Shown in pieces: positions 45,655-55,167 of a stretch of DNA of 64,000 nucleotides. The stretch comes from Rhizobium rosettiformans (GTDB taxonomy: Bacteria; Pseudomonadota; Alphaproteobacteria; Rhizobiales; Rhizobiaceae), in contig NZ_CP032405.1 in NCBI RefSeq assembly GCF_016806065.1, positions 620,001 through 684,000 on the forward strand, in the 5' to 3' direction. Made by a program: the position numbers and the translations under genes. A model generated the notes under the pieces. It saw nothing but the letters and a program-made list of their open reading frames with translations. It searched no databases and was not told where the DNA came from. Within the stretch, counting starts at the first letter, position 1, and each line of letters begins with the position of its first letter.

Positions 45655-48516
45655 CTAGAGCAATTGCCGGCGGGCGAGGTGACTGAAGGTGCCGCCCGCG
45701 CTAATCAGGTCGTTGTAAGTGCCACTTTCGACGAGGCTGCCACGATCGAGGACGATGATCCGATCGGCCTCTTTGATGGTGCTCAGACGATGCGCAATGA
45801 CGATGCGCGTAACCTCGAGACTGGTCAGGCTACGGGTGACGATCGCCTGGGTCCGGTTGTCCAGGGCGCTGGTTGCTTCATCGAACAGAAGGATCCGCGG
45901 TTTTCTGACCAGCGCTCGGGCAATCAGGATCCTCTGCCTTTGCCCACCCGAGATGGTCATCGCGCCGTCGTTCAGGACGGTGTGCATGCCCATCGGCATG
46001 CTCTCTATTTCTTCTGCCAGGCCCACCATTCTGGCCGCAGCCCATGCATCAGCAACGCCAAGACCGGAGGATCCGACGATGTTGTCGTAGATCGAGCCCG
46101 CGCTTAAGCCCCCATTCTGCAACACGATGCCGATCTGGGACCGGAGCGACGCAAGCTCGATCCCATGCGACGGGATACCATCATAAAAGATCTCGCCAGT
46201 ATCCGGTGTCTCGAAGCCCAGGATGAGGCGCAGTAAGGTGGATTTGCCGCTCCCAGAAGGCCCGGTGACCGCGATGAAGTCGCCCGGCTGTATCTCAAGA
46301 TCGAGGTTTTTCAGAACGAGGGGGCTATCCATGCCGTAGCGGAAACTGACATTGCGGAACACAAGATTGCCGGTGAGTTGTGGTGATGACCCCCGACTGG
46401 TCGAGGCATCATCTGGCACGGCTTTCAGCACGGGGGCTGTGCGTTCTGCCAAGGGGGCCACGCTTGCCAGATGGGTAAACGCCTCGACTGTTGCCTTCAA
46501 TCCGGTCGTCATCTGCCCGAAGGCGGTCGTGAAACCGATAAAGGCTGCGGCCGTCAAAGGCTCGCGCAGCGCGGTGGAAGCTGTGCTTCCACCTGACGGC
46601 AAGAGAGCAAGCAGCGCCGCTTGCTGCTGATCAGACTTCATCAGCCACAAAAGCGTGACATAGATCATCAGCAAGGAAAACCACGGCATCAGTGCCAGAA
46701 GTGCTGCATGCACGGACTGGATGGATCTTGACGTGGCAAAAGCCTTTCGGTGCTCAAGGCTCTTCCAGGCCCATTGGGCGAGAGCCAGTTTCTCCGCGTG
46801 GGCGGCGCGCAGCTTTGTCATGCCGATCAGCAATTGAAGCACGAAACCTTGGTTCCGGCCCCGGATCGCTGCTTGGCGTCTTTCCTGTGCAAGCTGCCTG
46901 AAGGAGAGGATTGCCGATACGGCAAGAAAGAGGGCAAGGACGGCGATGCCCGTCAATGCCAGTCGCCAGTCGAGGAACACCAGCACCCCGGCACTTGCGA
47001 TCACTCCCATCCCGCCGAAGAGTCCGGACATGGTCGCGCCGGTGATCATCTGGCGTGCCTCTTGAATGCCCAGCACCCGTTCCGTCAAATCACCTGCGGA
47101 ATAGGCCCGAAAGAAATTCACTGGAAGTCTTAGAAGGCGCTGGAAAAGCGCAGCCTGTATCGACGAATCCAGACGCGTTTCTATCCGTGCGACGCAAAGG
47201 CTGCGCATCAGTTCGAAGGCGGACTGGCCAAAGGCGAGCGCGACCAGTGACGCCAGCATGAATAGCAGATTGGCCCGGTCACCAGCTGGCACGACATGCT
47301 GAAAAAGCATGGTGGCTGCGATCGGCGGGACCATGACCACCAAACTGGCGACCAGCGCCACGGTGATTGTGGCGACAACATCGTAGCGTGTGCCGGAAAA
47401 GCCAAACCGCATGGTTTCGAGGAGGCCCATGGGGCGATCCTCAAGCGACGGATAGATCTGCAGCGCGCCCGTTGAAACCTCTTGCGCAAGCGGTTTGGTC
47501 AGGCGACGCATACCTTCATGCGTCACCAGCACCCAACCGCCGCCTTTGCCCGGAACCAGGCCTGCCGGCGATCCGTCCTTCAGCGTTGCAAGCATCGCAG
47601 TGCCGTCACGGTGCCACCAGTCGTGGTCGAGCATCACCTGGCGATAGTAAAGGCCCGCAGATCGTAAAAGCGGCTCGTAAGAGCCCTTGTCGCCCAGGGC
47701 CTCGAGATCCCGTCGCAGAGCTTGTGATACCTCCAGTCCACTCGTCTGCATGACGGCAACAAAAACCGAAAGTCGGGCAGATGACATCTGACCGGTTTTC
47801 GGCTCCCTCAAGGTCAGCAGATCCGAAAGACTTTTGCCAAGGCTTCGGTCCATGGCCTGACGGCGGATGTTCAGCCGATCTTCGAGCTGGGCGCCATGTT
47901 GAGCCGCCTCGCGATCAAGTTGCGACAGGACCTCGCCACCGATGAAGCAGAGGCCTTCTGCCAAAATCGCGTGGTCGGGGCACTCGGTTGATACCTGCAG
48001 GGTCGCATCGGAAATGGCGGTCACTGAGGTCGTCGAGGTGATCGGCAGTTCAAGGCCATCTGGCCAGGTTCGGTCGCACCAGGTCGCGGTTCCGTCCAAG
48101 GGGCGACCGAAGCAGAGTGTCCGATGAGGTGCAGAGACTGTCATGCCCTGAGGTAGATCGAACTCGCCCGTCAACAGGATGCGATCAGTCCAGCCCTGCG
48201 GCGTCTGGCCCAGGACCCCGATCATCGCCTGAACCCAAGACATGACGGCTTCCGGCGGTGGCTTTGGGGCGCCTGCCTCGCAGACCGCAAACTCCGAACC
48301 AAGAGAACCGATGGCGCACAGACGATGCTGGCCGAAAGAGACGGCTGGAAACAGATATTCACCGACCTCGATACGGAACAGATGCCGTCTGAGACCGTCT
48401 CCGCTTATCGCAAAAAGATCGGCGTAACCACGCATCAACCTGTAGAAGCGGTCGGTCTCATCAAGAAACAGGGGTCTGTTGGCGCCACCGGCAATGGTCG
48501 CTTGACGTTCAGCCAT
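45655..48516 (-). CDS. NHLM-type ABC exporter permease/ATPase
   Basis: Large exporter half of about 953 residues. An N-terminal soluble region of ~370 residues is characteristic of the NHLM permease/ATPase family. The membrane domain (about 380-680) and ATPase domain follow: Walker A GPSGSGKST near residue 758, signature ISGGQRQRILIARAL and Walker B ILLFDEATSALD are all canonical. ATG at 48516 overlaps the end of the peptidase-bearing partner by 8 bases. The two form the main exporter, with the fusion protein encoded first in the operon. Confidence 0.85.
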   Translation of the reverse strand: MAERQATIAGGANRPLFLDETDRFYRLMRGYADLFAISGDGLRRHLFRIEVGEYLFPAVSFGQHRLCAIGSLGSEFAVCEAGAPKPPPEAVMSWVQAMIGVLGQTPQGWTDRILLTGEFDLPQGMTVSAPHRTLCFGRPLDGTATWCDRTWPDGLELPITSTTSVTAISDATLQVSTECPDHAILAEGLCFIGGEVLSQLDREAAQHGAQLEDRLNIRRQAMDRSLGKSLSDLLTLREPKTGQMSSARLSVFVAVMQTSGLEVSQALRRDLEALGDKGSYEPLLRSAGLYYRQVMLDHDWWHRDGTAMLATLKDGSPAGLVPGKGGGWVLVTHEGMRRLTKPLAQEVSTGALQIYPSLEDRPMGLLETMRFGFSGTRYDVVATITVALVASLVVMVPPIAATMLFQHVVPAGDRANLLFMLASLVALAFGQSAFELMRSLCVARIETRLDSSIQAALFQRLLRLPVNFFRAYSAGDLTERVLGIQEARQMITGATMSGLFGGMGVIASAGVLVFLDWRLALTGIAVLALFLAVSAILSFRQLAQERRQAAIRGRNQGFVLQLLIGMTKLRAAHAEKLALAQWAWKSLEHRKAFATSRSIQSVHAALLALMPWFSLLMIYVTLLWLMKSDQQQAALLALLPSGGSTASTALREPLTAAAFIGFTTAFGQMTTGLKATVEAFTHLASVAPLAERTAPVLKAVPDDASTSRGSSPQLTGNLVFRNVSFRYGMDSPLVLKNLDLEIQPGDFIAVTGPSGSGKSTLLRLILGFETPDTGEIFYDGIPSHGIELASLRSQIGIVLQNGGLSAGSIYDNIVGSSGLGVADAWAAARMVGLAEEIESMPMGMHTVLNDGAMTISGGQRQRILIARALVRKPRILLFDEATSALDNRTQAIVTRSLTSLEVTRIVIAHRLSTIKEADRIIVLDRGSLVESGTYNDLISAGGTFSHLARRQLL

Positions 48517-50665
48517 GACCCGCCCCCTCAGCAATCAGCGCCGCATATTCTCCTGCAGCCGCCATCAGGGTTTCATGGTCACCGCGTTCGACGATCCGCC
48601 CGTCCTTCATGACGATGATCTCGTCACAGTCTCGGATCGTGCTGAGCCGATGAGCGATAATGATGGTCGTGCAGCCGCGTGCCCGGAGATTATCGTCAAT
48701 CCGCTTTTCCGTCGCCGGGTCGAGCGCGGAGGTGGCTTCGTCGAGGATGACAATGGATGGCTCGGCGGCCAGAACGCGGGCAATTTCCAGTCTTTGGCGC
48801 TGCCCTCCCGAGAAGTTGGTACCCCCTTCATTGACCTGAGACAGGAGCTGGCCCTTACGCATGATGACGTCATCGAGAACGGCGGCATCAGAAAGTGCCC
48901 GGATAAGGCGCCGATCCGAGACGCCCGGGTCCCAAAGGCTGAGATTATCCTCGACCGTGCCTTCGAACAGGAAGATCTCCTGGTCGACATAGCCACATAT
49001 CGCCGCCCGGCGTGCTGGATCCAATTCGTTCAGCCCAATCCCCCCGATGGAAATCGTGCCTGACCACGGAGTGAACAGACCTGCCAGGAGGCGACCAACC
49101 GTGCTTTTGCCGCTGCCGGACCCGCCAACAAGTGCCACCCGCGCACCCGGTCTTAATGTCAGCGAGAACCCATTGACGAAGGGAGGATCGAGAGGACTGT
49201 AGCCGAAGACCAGGTCTTCGGCTCGCAATTCGAAATTGGCTGGTGTTGCATCCTCAGCCTCAAAGTGCGCAGCAGGCGCCCTCATAAGGTCATCGGCACG
49301 ATCAATATCAGCCTTAACCATTTGTATTTGACCGGCAAGCTGTACGAGGCTGGCGATGGGGGTGTAGAAGCTGACCGCCAGGGCCTGAAAGGCAATCAGG
49401 GTTCCCAGCGAGATTGCGCCGTCCATGACACGCAGCCCGCCCAAGCCCAAAACTGCTGCGGCTGACAAGGCAGAAAGAAGCCCAGGCACGATCCCAATCA
49501 GGGCCTCCACCCTGCCCTGGCTGCTGCGCAGGCTTAAAAGCCGGGCCTGATGCCCCGCCCAGCGCTGGAATGCCTCCCGTTCCGTTGCGGATGCCTTGAT
49601 GGTCTCGATAGCTCGGATCGCGCCGACCGTCGCCGCAATCAGTTTTCCCGACTGCGCCGCTTGCAGCCGGGCATTACGGGACTGAAGACGGTTGGATACG
49701 CTGAGCGTGAGGAAATAGATGCATTGCAGGAGAATGATGGCGACAGCCAGCACCGGGTCAAGCAGCAGCATGACGCCTGCGTAGACGATCATGCTCAAGA
49801 GGTTGAAAATGCTTGTTGCAAACTGTCCTGACAGAAGACTGGCCAGCTTTTCATTGGCGTCCAGCCGATTTGCCAGTTCGCCGGGATGACGCTGAGCGTA
49901 AAAGCTCATCGGAAGGCGCAGCATATGCCAGAGCATTTTCGTCGCTGGAAGAAAGGCAAGGCGGACCTCCAGCCTTGCCAACAGCATCTGTTGCAGCAGG
50001 ACGAGCGCCGCCTGCGCAAGCGTGATGGTCGCCAGGAGGACAGTGAATGGGATGATCCAGTCTGTCTGTCGGGTAGTCAATATGTCATCGACAAAGACCC
50101 GGGACAGCACCGGTAGAGCGACCCCGGGCACGACCAGGAGACCGGATGCGATGATGATCTGCGGCAAGAGCGCCCGGGTGCCTGCGAGCCGTTGCGCAAG
50201 TGCTGAAAGAACGGATGGCTGCGCTCCTGAGGGTTCGAAGTCGGCGCCTGGTTCACATGCAATGACGACACCGGTAAATGCCTGGCGGAGCTCATCCAGA
50301 GGGATCTTGCGCCGACCAGTCGCGGGATCGTTGAGATAGGCGAAACTTGCGTTGAGACCTTCAAGAACCACGAAGTGGTTGAAGTTCCAGTGCAGGATGG
50401 CGGGCCATGGAACTTCATGGAGTTGTTCAGGCTCCTTGCGAAACCCCTTCGCCGTCAGGCCTACTCTGCGAGCAGCCTTCAAGAGGTTGCTTGCTCTCGT
50501 GCCATCACGCGAGACACCGGCCATTTCACGCAGTCGCTCGAGGCCTATATGCATCCCATATGACGCCAGGATCATGGCGAGACAAGCGACCCCACATTCG
50601 GTCTGTTCGATCTGCAGAATAGTCGGCACCGGCTTGCGCCGCTTGGCATGAGGTCGTGGTGCCAT
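48509..50665 (-). CDS. C39 peptidase-containing ABC exporter (NHLM type), canonical
   Basis: Bifunctional exporter of about 718 residues. C39 domain: Gln18, Cys24 in QTECGVACLAM, His97 in NHFVVLEG, Asp113 in LNDPATG. A six-segment membrane domain (about 165-450) and a canonical ATPase with GGSGSGKST, FSGGQRQRLEIARVL and IVILDEATSALD follow. The open frame extends 55 codons upstream, but the start at 50665 comes one base after the fusion-protein stop and begins the usual C39 N-terminus. It would remove leaders at GG and export the core. Confidence 0.88.
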   Translation of the reverse strand: MAPRPHAKRRKPVPTILQIEQTECGVACLAMILASYGMHIGLERLREMAGVSRDGTRASNLLKAARRVGLTAKGFRKEPEQLHEVPWPAILHWNFNHFVVLEGLNASFAYLNDPATGRRKIPLDELRQAFTGVVIACEPGADFEPSGAQPSVLSALAQRLAGTRALLPQIIIASGLLVVPGVALPVLSRVFVDDILTTRQTDWIIPFTVLLATITLAQAALVLLQQMLLARLEVRLAFLPATKMLWHMLRLPMSFYAQRHPGELANRLDANEKLASLLSGQFATSIFNLLSMIVYAGVMLLLDPVLAVAIILLQCIYFLTLSVSNRLQSRNARLQAAQSGKLIAATVGAIRAIETIKASATEREAFQRWAGHQARLLSLRSSQGRVEALIGIVPGLLSALSAAAVLGLGGLRVMDGAISLGTLIAFQALAVSFYTPIASLVQLAGQIQMVKADIDRADDLMRAPAAHFEAEDATPANFELRAEDLVFGYSPLDPPFVNGFSLTLRPGARVALVGGSGSGKSTVGRLLAGLFTPWSGTISIGGIGLNELDPARRAAICGYVDQEIFLFEGTVEDNLSLWDPGVSDRRLIRALSDAAVLDDVIMRKGQLLSQVNEGGTNFSGGQRQRLEIARVLAAEPSIVILDEATSALDPATEKRIDDNLRARGCTTIIIAHRLSTIRDCDEIIVMKDGRIVERGDHETLMAAAGEYAALIAEGAGHG

Positions 50666-50666
50666 G

Positions 50667-51923
50667 TTACGCACTCGTGAGTCTGCGAAGCATGGGAACC
50701 AGGAAATCAATCGGAGCGCGCTCTTCGATCGTGACCTTGGCTTTGCCGATGGCACCATGGCTGAGCGCCTGGGCCGGGCCTGGTCCTCCAACCCAACGAT
50801 AGCCGCTCGCCGCAAACGGATCTGGATCAAGCGTTATCACCGCCGTGAAGGGGGCCCCATCTGACGAGAAACTGGAGACCAGCGTGTCGTTCTGCAGGAT
50901 GGCGCGCATTCCCTCTCGGGTCGCCGGAAAATCGGAGACAGAGCGGACAGAGCCGGTCAGCATTCCCCATTGCTCGCGCGGCAGACCGGAAATTTCGATG
51001 TCGACGCGCATGCCCGGCCGCACCCGTTTGCCACTGGCCGCTGGCAAGAAAAGCCGCATTTCCAGGCCGCCATCGCCCGTTGCGATGCTTGCGACCGGTG
51101 CTCCGGACACGACAAAGGTGCCGGACGGGACCTTCCATTCGACAAGCGTTCCAGACTGAAGCGCCCGAACCTTGCCGAATTCACTCAGCGTCTGCGCGAG
51201 TTGATCCCGCTCTGCCTCAACCTTGCTGACTTCCTGATCAAGCGTGCTGATCAGACGCCGGCTCTCGGCATCCGAGGCAAAGCCTGAGGCCTCCATCTCC
51301 AGAAGGCTGGCTTCGACATTGGACAGATCCTGGGACGCAAGCTCTATTTGTTCGCGCGTCTGCTGCAAGGTTGCAACCGCCAGCGCACCAGTGGCGACAA
51401 GATTTTCCTGCCGCTTCAGTTGCGCCTGATAGGCCTCGAGGCGCTGCCGGGCGTCTCGTGACCTTCCTTCATAGGCAACACGTCGTGCTTTCGTATTGGA
51501 AAGTCTTGCCTGACGCAGCTGTTCTTCATCCAGCAATGCTTGCTGCCGGTTTGCAATCAGTGTTTCAAGGCGACGGTTCATGTCGGCCAAACGTAGCGCA
51601 ATATCAGGTTGCTCGATCCGCGCGATCGTCATTCCCGGCGTGACAGCCGCACCAGCTGCCACACCTTGCGTGACAAGAGTGCCCGATGCGAGCGCGACAG
51701 TGTCGATCACGTTCCCCCCGGAAAGGAGCAATATGCCCTGCCCATCGACACGGGAGGGGATACGTCCAACCACGCTCCACAATCCAAACAGCAAAGCGAG
51801 CCCTACAAATGCCGTGACCGCAATCCAGGTCCCTCTGGAATTGATTTGCACGGCTTCATCAAGCCGTTCAGGCGACGCGAGCTTCTGGAGCGCCTCCTGG
51901 CGAAAGAGCTTGTCAGCGCTCAT
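50667..51923 (-). CDS. HlyD-family membrane-fusion protein of the NHLM exporter
   Basis: Periplasmic adaptor of 418 residues. N-terminal cytoplasmic segment (LFRQEALQKLASPERLDEAVQ), one transmembrane segment near residues 34-54, then a lipoyl-like/barrel domain split by a long coiled coil (about residues 105-230; RRLETLIANRQQALLDEEQL, ERDQLAQTLSEF). It bridges the exporter to the outer membrane; no TolC-like gene is present in the window. First gene of a four-gene minus-strand operon (fusion protein, C39 exporter, permease/ATPase, cNMP protein). Confidence 0.87.
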   Translation of the reverse strand: MSADKLFRQEALQKLASPERLDEAVQINSRGTWIAVTAFVGLALLFGLWSVVGRIPSRVDGQGILLLSGGNVIDTVALASGTLVTQGVAAGAAVTPGMTIARIEQPDIALRLADMNRRLETLIANRQQALLDEEQLRQARLSNTKARRVAYEGRSRDARQRLEAYQAQLKRQENLVATGALAVATLQQTREQIELASQDLSNVEASLLEMEASGFASDAESRRLISTLDQEVSKVEAERDQLAQTLSEFGKVRALQSGTLVEWKVPSGTFVVSGAPVASIATGDGGLEMRLFLPAASGKRVRPGMRVDIEISGLPREQWGMLTGSVRSVSDFPATREGMRAILQNDTLVSSFSSDGAPFTAVITLDPDPFAASGYRWVGGPGPAQALSHGAIGKAKVTIEERAPIDFLVPMLRRLTSA

Positions 51924-52161
51924 CGACCAAGTCTTCCCGCTGCATTTTCATCATGGTGTGGCTTACCCCTTCAGCCAAAACAGTAATTTGAGGATCTATC
52001 GGATCTCGATTGCAAGTGCGACCAATCGGTTTCGAACAGCGAGGCCAAATCTGGGCGCAACGGAGAGATACGTCGCAGATCACTTTTCATCAGCAAGCTG
52101 CCGCTTCACATTGCCGGCCAATCAGGTGCCGGGAGATTCCGGTGACCAAAGGTGCGTGGTG
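51924..52161. other. Divergent promoter gap of the exporter and Nif11 operons
   Basis: A 238-base gap between the divergent fusion-protein gene and the second GNAT gene. It must contain promoters in both directions, but I cannot single out a reliable -35/-10 pair or operator by eye. Confidence 0.35.
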
Positions 52162-53190
52162 ATGATCAAGGACAAGACACACAGAGGAACGTCACTGCTT
52201 GCTGACGCAGCCTCCCTAACGGCCGCCTCACCCGGCGAGGCTCGGCTCCTGTCTCTTCAAGGCAATGCCAGCCTGTTTTCTCAACTGACCTTTCCGCGCC
52301 TGCGTCCATTGATGGCGGAACTTCCGACCCAATGGTTTGCGGTTGGCGCGGTCGTTGCGGGACTACCGGTAGGACTGGCACTGGGCTTCGTGGACGATGA
52401 GGGGCAGGCCGAACTGGTGTCACTGATTGTTGCAACAGCGCTCCGCCGCAGGGGGCTGGGCAAACGGCTTCTTGAAACCTGGATGGCGGACGCGGTTGAG
52501 CACGGCGCGCTCTCCATGTCCGTGCGATTTGTGGATCGCGGACCAAGGCATGAAGCACTTTGTACTCTCCTGGTCCGGGCCGGCTGGACAGCGCCAGTCG
52601 AAGACGGGCTTTTCGTTCTTGGAAGAGCCGGCCCCATGGTCCAGGCCGTCGGAAGCTGGGCGCCGGTTTCCGGCAAGCTGACGAAGCAATCCCTTTATAG
52701 TTTCGATCCACTCTTTCTGACCGCCGCCGACGAGCAAAGGGTCAAGGATCTGTTGGCCCTTGACGACGCTGCGCAAATGCAAGGACCGTTGCGGCTTTGG
52801 CCGCGACTGGAGCCAGAACTCTGTTGCCTGGTGCGCCGTCAGGGGGAACTGGTCGGCTGGGTACTGGCAGGCCCCTCCAGCGAGCGCTGGCAAACCTTGT
52901 CCGACTCACAGACCTTGAACGGCACTCCAACCGATCCCTTGATCGAGTACTTTGAGGCCTTTCTCGATCCGAGCTATTGGCACACGGCCATCGCCGTGGG
53001 TGCCTATTTTCACTGCTACAGGAAGCAGGTTGAGCTCTTCGGCCCCCAGTCGCTTGCCCTTTACTACACCGACACCTCGCGGCCACGCATGGTCCATTTG
53101 ACCCGCCGCCGCTTTGCCCCGATCGCTGACAGGGTAGACACCATCTTCAGATCATGTGGACCCTCAAGCGTATATCCCGCTCACGATTGA
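52162..53190 (+). CDS. Tandem-GNAT acyltransferase, candidate RiPP maturase 2
   Basis: Protein of about 342 residues, from an ATG at 52162 chosen where GNAT homology begins; the frame is open upstream. The first half has the acyl-CoA loop VSLIVATALRRRGLGKRLLE near residues 88-107; the second half repeats the fold with GELVGWVLAGP near residue 233 but no clear loop. Architecture matches the protein at 39307-40269. It is directly upstream of the Nif11-type precursor in the same direction, supporting a role in acylating that peptide. Confidence 0.72.
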   Translation: MIKDKTHRGTSLLADAASLTAASPGEARLLSLQGNASLFSQLTFPRLRPLMAELPTQWFAVGAVVAGLPVGLALGFVDDEGQAELVSLIVATALRRRGLGKRLLETWMADAVEHGALSMSVRFVDRGPRHEALCTLLVRAGWTAPVEDGLFVLGRAGPMVQAVGSWAPVSGKLTKQSLYSFDPLFLTAADEQRVKDLLALDDAAQMQGPLRLWPRLEPELCCLVRRQGELVGWVLAGPSSERWQTLSDSQTLNGTPTDPLIEYFEAFLDPSYWHTAIAVGAYFHCYRKQVELFGPQSLALYYTDTSRPRMVHLTRRRFAPIADRVDTIFRSCGPSSVYPAHD

Positions 53191-53209
53191 CAACTAGAAA
53201 GGAAATATG

Positions 53210-53491
53210 ATGTCGATTGATGCTTTGGAAAGATTCTACGAACACGTGCGCAGTGACGAAGCCCTGGAGGCGCAGGCGACCAGTGCTTTGCAAGAGGGGG
53301 CGGACGCCGTCGTGGCCCTTGGAGAGCGCGAAGGCTTCTCGTTCACCAGCGAGGAGCTGAGCGTCGCATTGGCGCATCACGCAAGTATGAACGACGAGCT
53401 GTCTGACGATGAACTGGAACTGGTCGCCGGCGGCGTTCCAGCGCGCCCCAGCATAAAACAGCTAGGAGCCAATAAGATCACTTTTGGTTGA
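53210..53491 (+). CDS. Nif11-type RiPP precursor peptide
   Basis: Peptide of 93 residues. The leader opens SIDALERFYEHVRSDEALEAQ and contains VVALGEREGFSFTSEELSVAL, the Nif11 domain pattern, and ends DELSDDELELVAGG. The core after GG is VPARPSIKQLGANKITFG (18 residues) with two Lys and one Arg. AAGGA lies 6 bases before the ATG at 53210 and 3 before the ATG at 53207. It sits between the second GNAT gene and the B12 radical SAM gene, which both probably act on it. Confidence 0.88.
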   Translation: MSIDALERFYEHVRSDEALEAQATSALQEGADAVVALGEREGFSFTSEELSVALAHHASMNDELSDDELELVAGGVPARPSIKQLGANKITFG

Positions 53492-53510
53492 GAGCTAGCG
53501 TTTATATCAA

Positions 53511-53540
53511 CCTCTCAATGGCATACCTGACAATGAGAGG
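53511..53540 (+). promoter_or_regulatory. Hairpin between the Nif11 precursor and the radical SAM gene
   Basis: A 7-bp stem, CCTCTCA with TGAGAGG, and a 16-base loop lie between precursor stop and radical SAM start, without T-run. Such structures often reduce expression of the enzyme gene relative to the precursor. Weak evidence. Confidence 0.3.
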
Positions 53541-53581
53541 CAATAAGATCTAGCAAAAAGAGAAGACTGGGGGAAGCAGAC

Positions 53582-55156
53582 GTGACATCAGGGTCTGCTT
53601 CTCCTGAGGTCTCACCCGCTGCGGTTACCTGCGTAATGCACGAACTCTACCTGATCAATCCGGCAGAAAACGCTCCGGGCTATTTTGGCCTGGAGGTTCT
53701 CGGCGCATGGACGGGTGTCAATGCGACAGCGATTGCCGATCTGGCAACCCCGACAGTCGCAGCCTTCGCCCCTGACAACTGGAAGGTGACGATCTGCGAG
53801 GAGCGTCTCGATCCTGTCGATTTCTCCCATCCGGCTCGATACGTCGGCATCACGGGAAAAGTGACCCAACAGGCCCGGATGATCGAGCTTGCGGCCGAAT
53901 TCAGACACCGCGGCAAGATCGTGCTGATCGGGGGCTCCTATGCCTCTTTGTCGCCGGATGCCCTGAGAGAGCATTGCGACATTCTCGTCATCGGCGAGAT
54001 CGAAGAGATTGCCGGCGAGCTCTTCGAAGACCTCGCCTTAGGGAGATACAAGTCCACCTATCAAGGAGGTAAGCCTGCGCTTGTCGATTCACCTGTGCCG
54101 CGCTGGGACCTTTATCCGCTCGAGCGGACCTGGTCTGCACAGGTCCAGACGTCTCGCGGGTGTCCGTTCGACTGCGAATTCTGTGACGTGATCCAGTATC
54201 TCGGGCGCAAGCAGAGATGGAAGGAGCCGGACCAGATTACCGCTGAACTCGATATCCTGCGTGATCGCGGTGTTCGCGGTGTCTTCTTCGCTGATGACAA
54301 TCTGACGGTGATGCGACGACGCACCAGAGCGCTACTTGAACGGCTTCTGGACTGGAATACGCGCCCACCGGACGAGCGCCTAGCTTTCGCTACGCAGGTA
54401 TCCATCGATATCAGTCGCGACCACGACATTCTCGCATTGATGCGAAATTCCGGTTTCGAAACCCTGTTTGTCGGCATCGAAACACCCAATGAACAAAGCC
54501 TCGCCGAGGCAGGCAAGCGCCAGAACCTGCGGCACGACATGATTGCTCAGGTCGAAACGATCGTTCAACATGGCATGATGGTGTATGGGGGCATCATCGT
54601 CGGCTTCGATCAGGATGGTGTCGATATCTTTGAACGGCAGTTCGACTTTATCCAGAGCATGCCTCTTCCTCTGATCAGTCCAGGAGTGCTCGTCGCGCCC
54701 GAGACAACCCCGCTGTATGCCCGTATGTTGAAAGAGGGACGCCTGACTGAAGGGGCCGATCACTCAGCATCGCTCGTGAGCACGAACATCATTCCAGCCA
54801 CGATGAGCAGGGAGCAATTGCGATCGGGAATGACGTGGCTTCTCAACCGATTATTCGCCCCCATTCACTTCATGACCCGCCTTGAGCGTTATGTGGCTCT
54901 TTCCGGCGAAAGGAAGGACTTCCAGCGCCAAGCGCTTTTCGCCGGGCCAACAGCGTTGCTCGCCCGGGAGCTTGTGAAGCGAGGACCGGCTGAATACGCT
55001 CTGGTCAGGGCCTTTGACCGAGCATCTGTTGATCGTCCCGATCTGGTCGTATCACTGACCACGATTTTCTCCCTTTACTGTCAGGCCCGTCATATGCTGG
55101 AGGTTCAAGACCTGTGGCAGCCCGATCTTGCAGGCTTCGAGCGGCCTTCACTTTAG
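53582..55156 (+). CDS. Cobalamin-binding radical SAM protein (B12-rSAM, HpnP-like with DUF4070-type tail)
   Basis: Protein of 524 residues. An N-terminal Rossmann-like B12-binding domain (about 20-165; ILVIGEIEEIAGELFEDL) lacks the classic DxHxxG histidine motif. The radical SAM Cys triplet is GCPFDCEFC near residue 193, followed by FFADDNLTVMRRR and a GIETPNEQSL segment. The C-terminal part (SLVSTNIIPATMSREQLRSGM) resembles the DUF4070 tail of hopanoid 2-methylase-like enzymes. Family members methylate unactivated carbons or do other radical chemistry. The GTG at 53582 has GGGGGA seven bases upstream; an ATG at 53636 is possible. Confidence 0.8.
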   Translation: MTSGSASPEVSPAAVTCVMHELYLINPAENAPGYFGLEVLGAWTGVNATAIADLATPTVAAFAPDNWKVTICEERLDPVDFSHPARYVGITGKVTQQARMIELAAEFRHRGKIVLIGGSYASLSPDALREHCDILVIGEIEEIAGELFEDLALGRYKSTYQGGKPALVDSPVPRWDLYPLERTWSAQVQTSRGCPFDCEFCDVIQYLGRKQRWKEPDQITAELDILRDRGVRGVFFADDNLTVMRRRTRALLERLLDWNTRPPDERLAFATQVSIDISRDHDILALMRNSGFETLFVGIETPNEQSLAEAGKRQNLRHDMIAQVETIVQHGMMVYGGIIVGFDQDGVDIFERQFDFIQSMPLPLISPGVLVAPETTPLYARMLKEGRLTEGADHSASLVSTNIIPATMSREQLRSGMTWLLNRLFAPIHFMTRLERYVALSGERKDFQRQALFAGPTALLARELVKRGPAEYALVRAFDRASVDRPDLVVSLTTIFSLYCQARHMLEVQDLWQPDLAGFERPSL

Positions 55157-55167
55157 GCGATGCCTTT

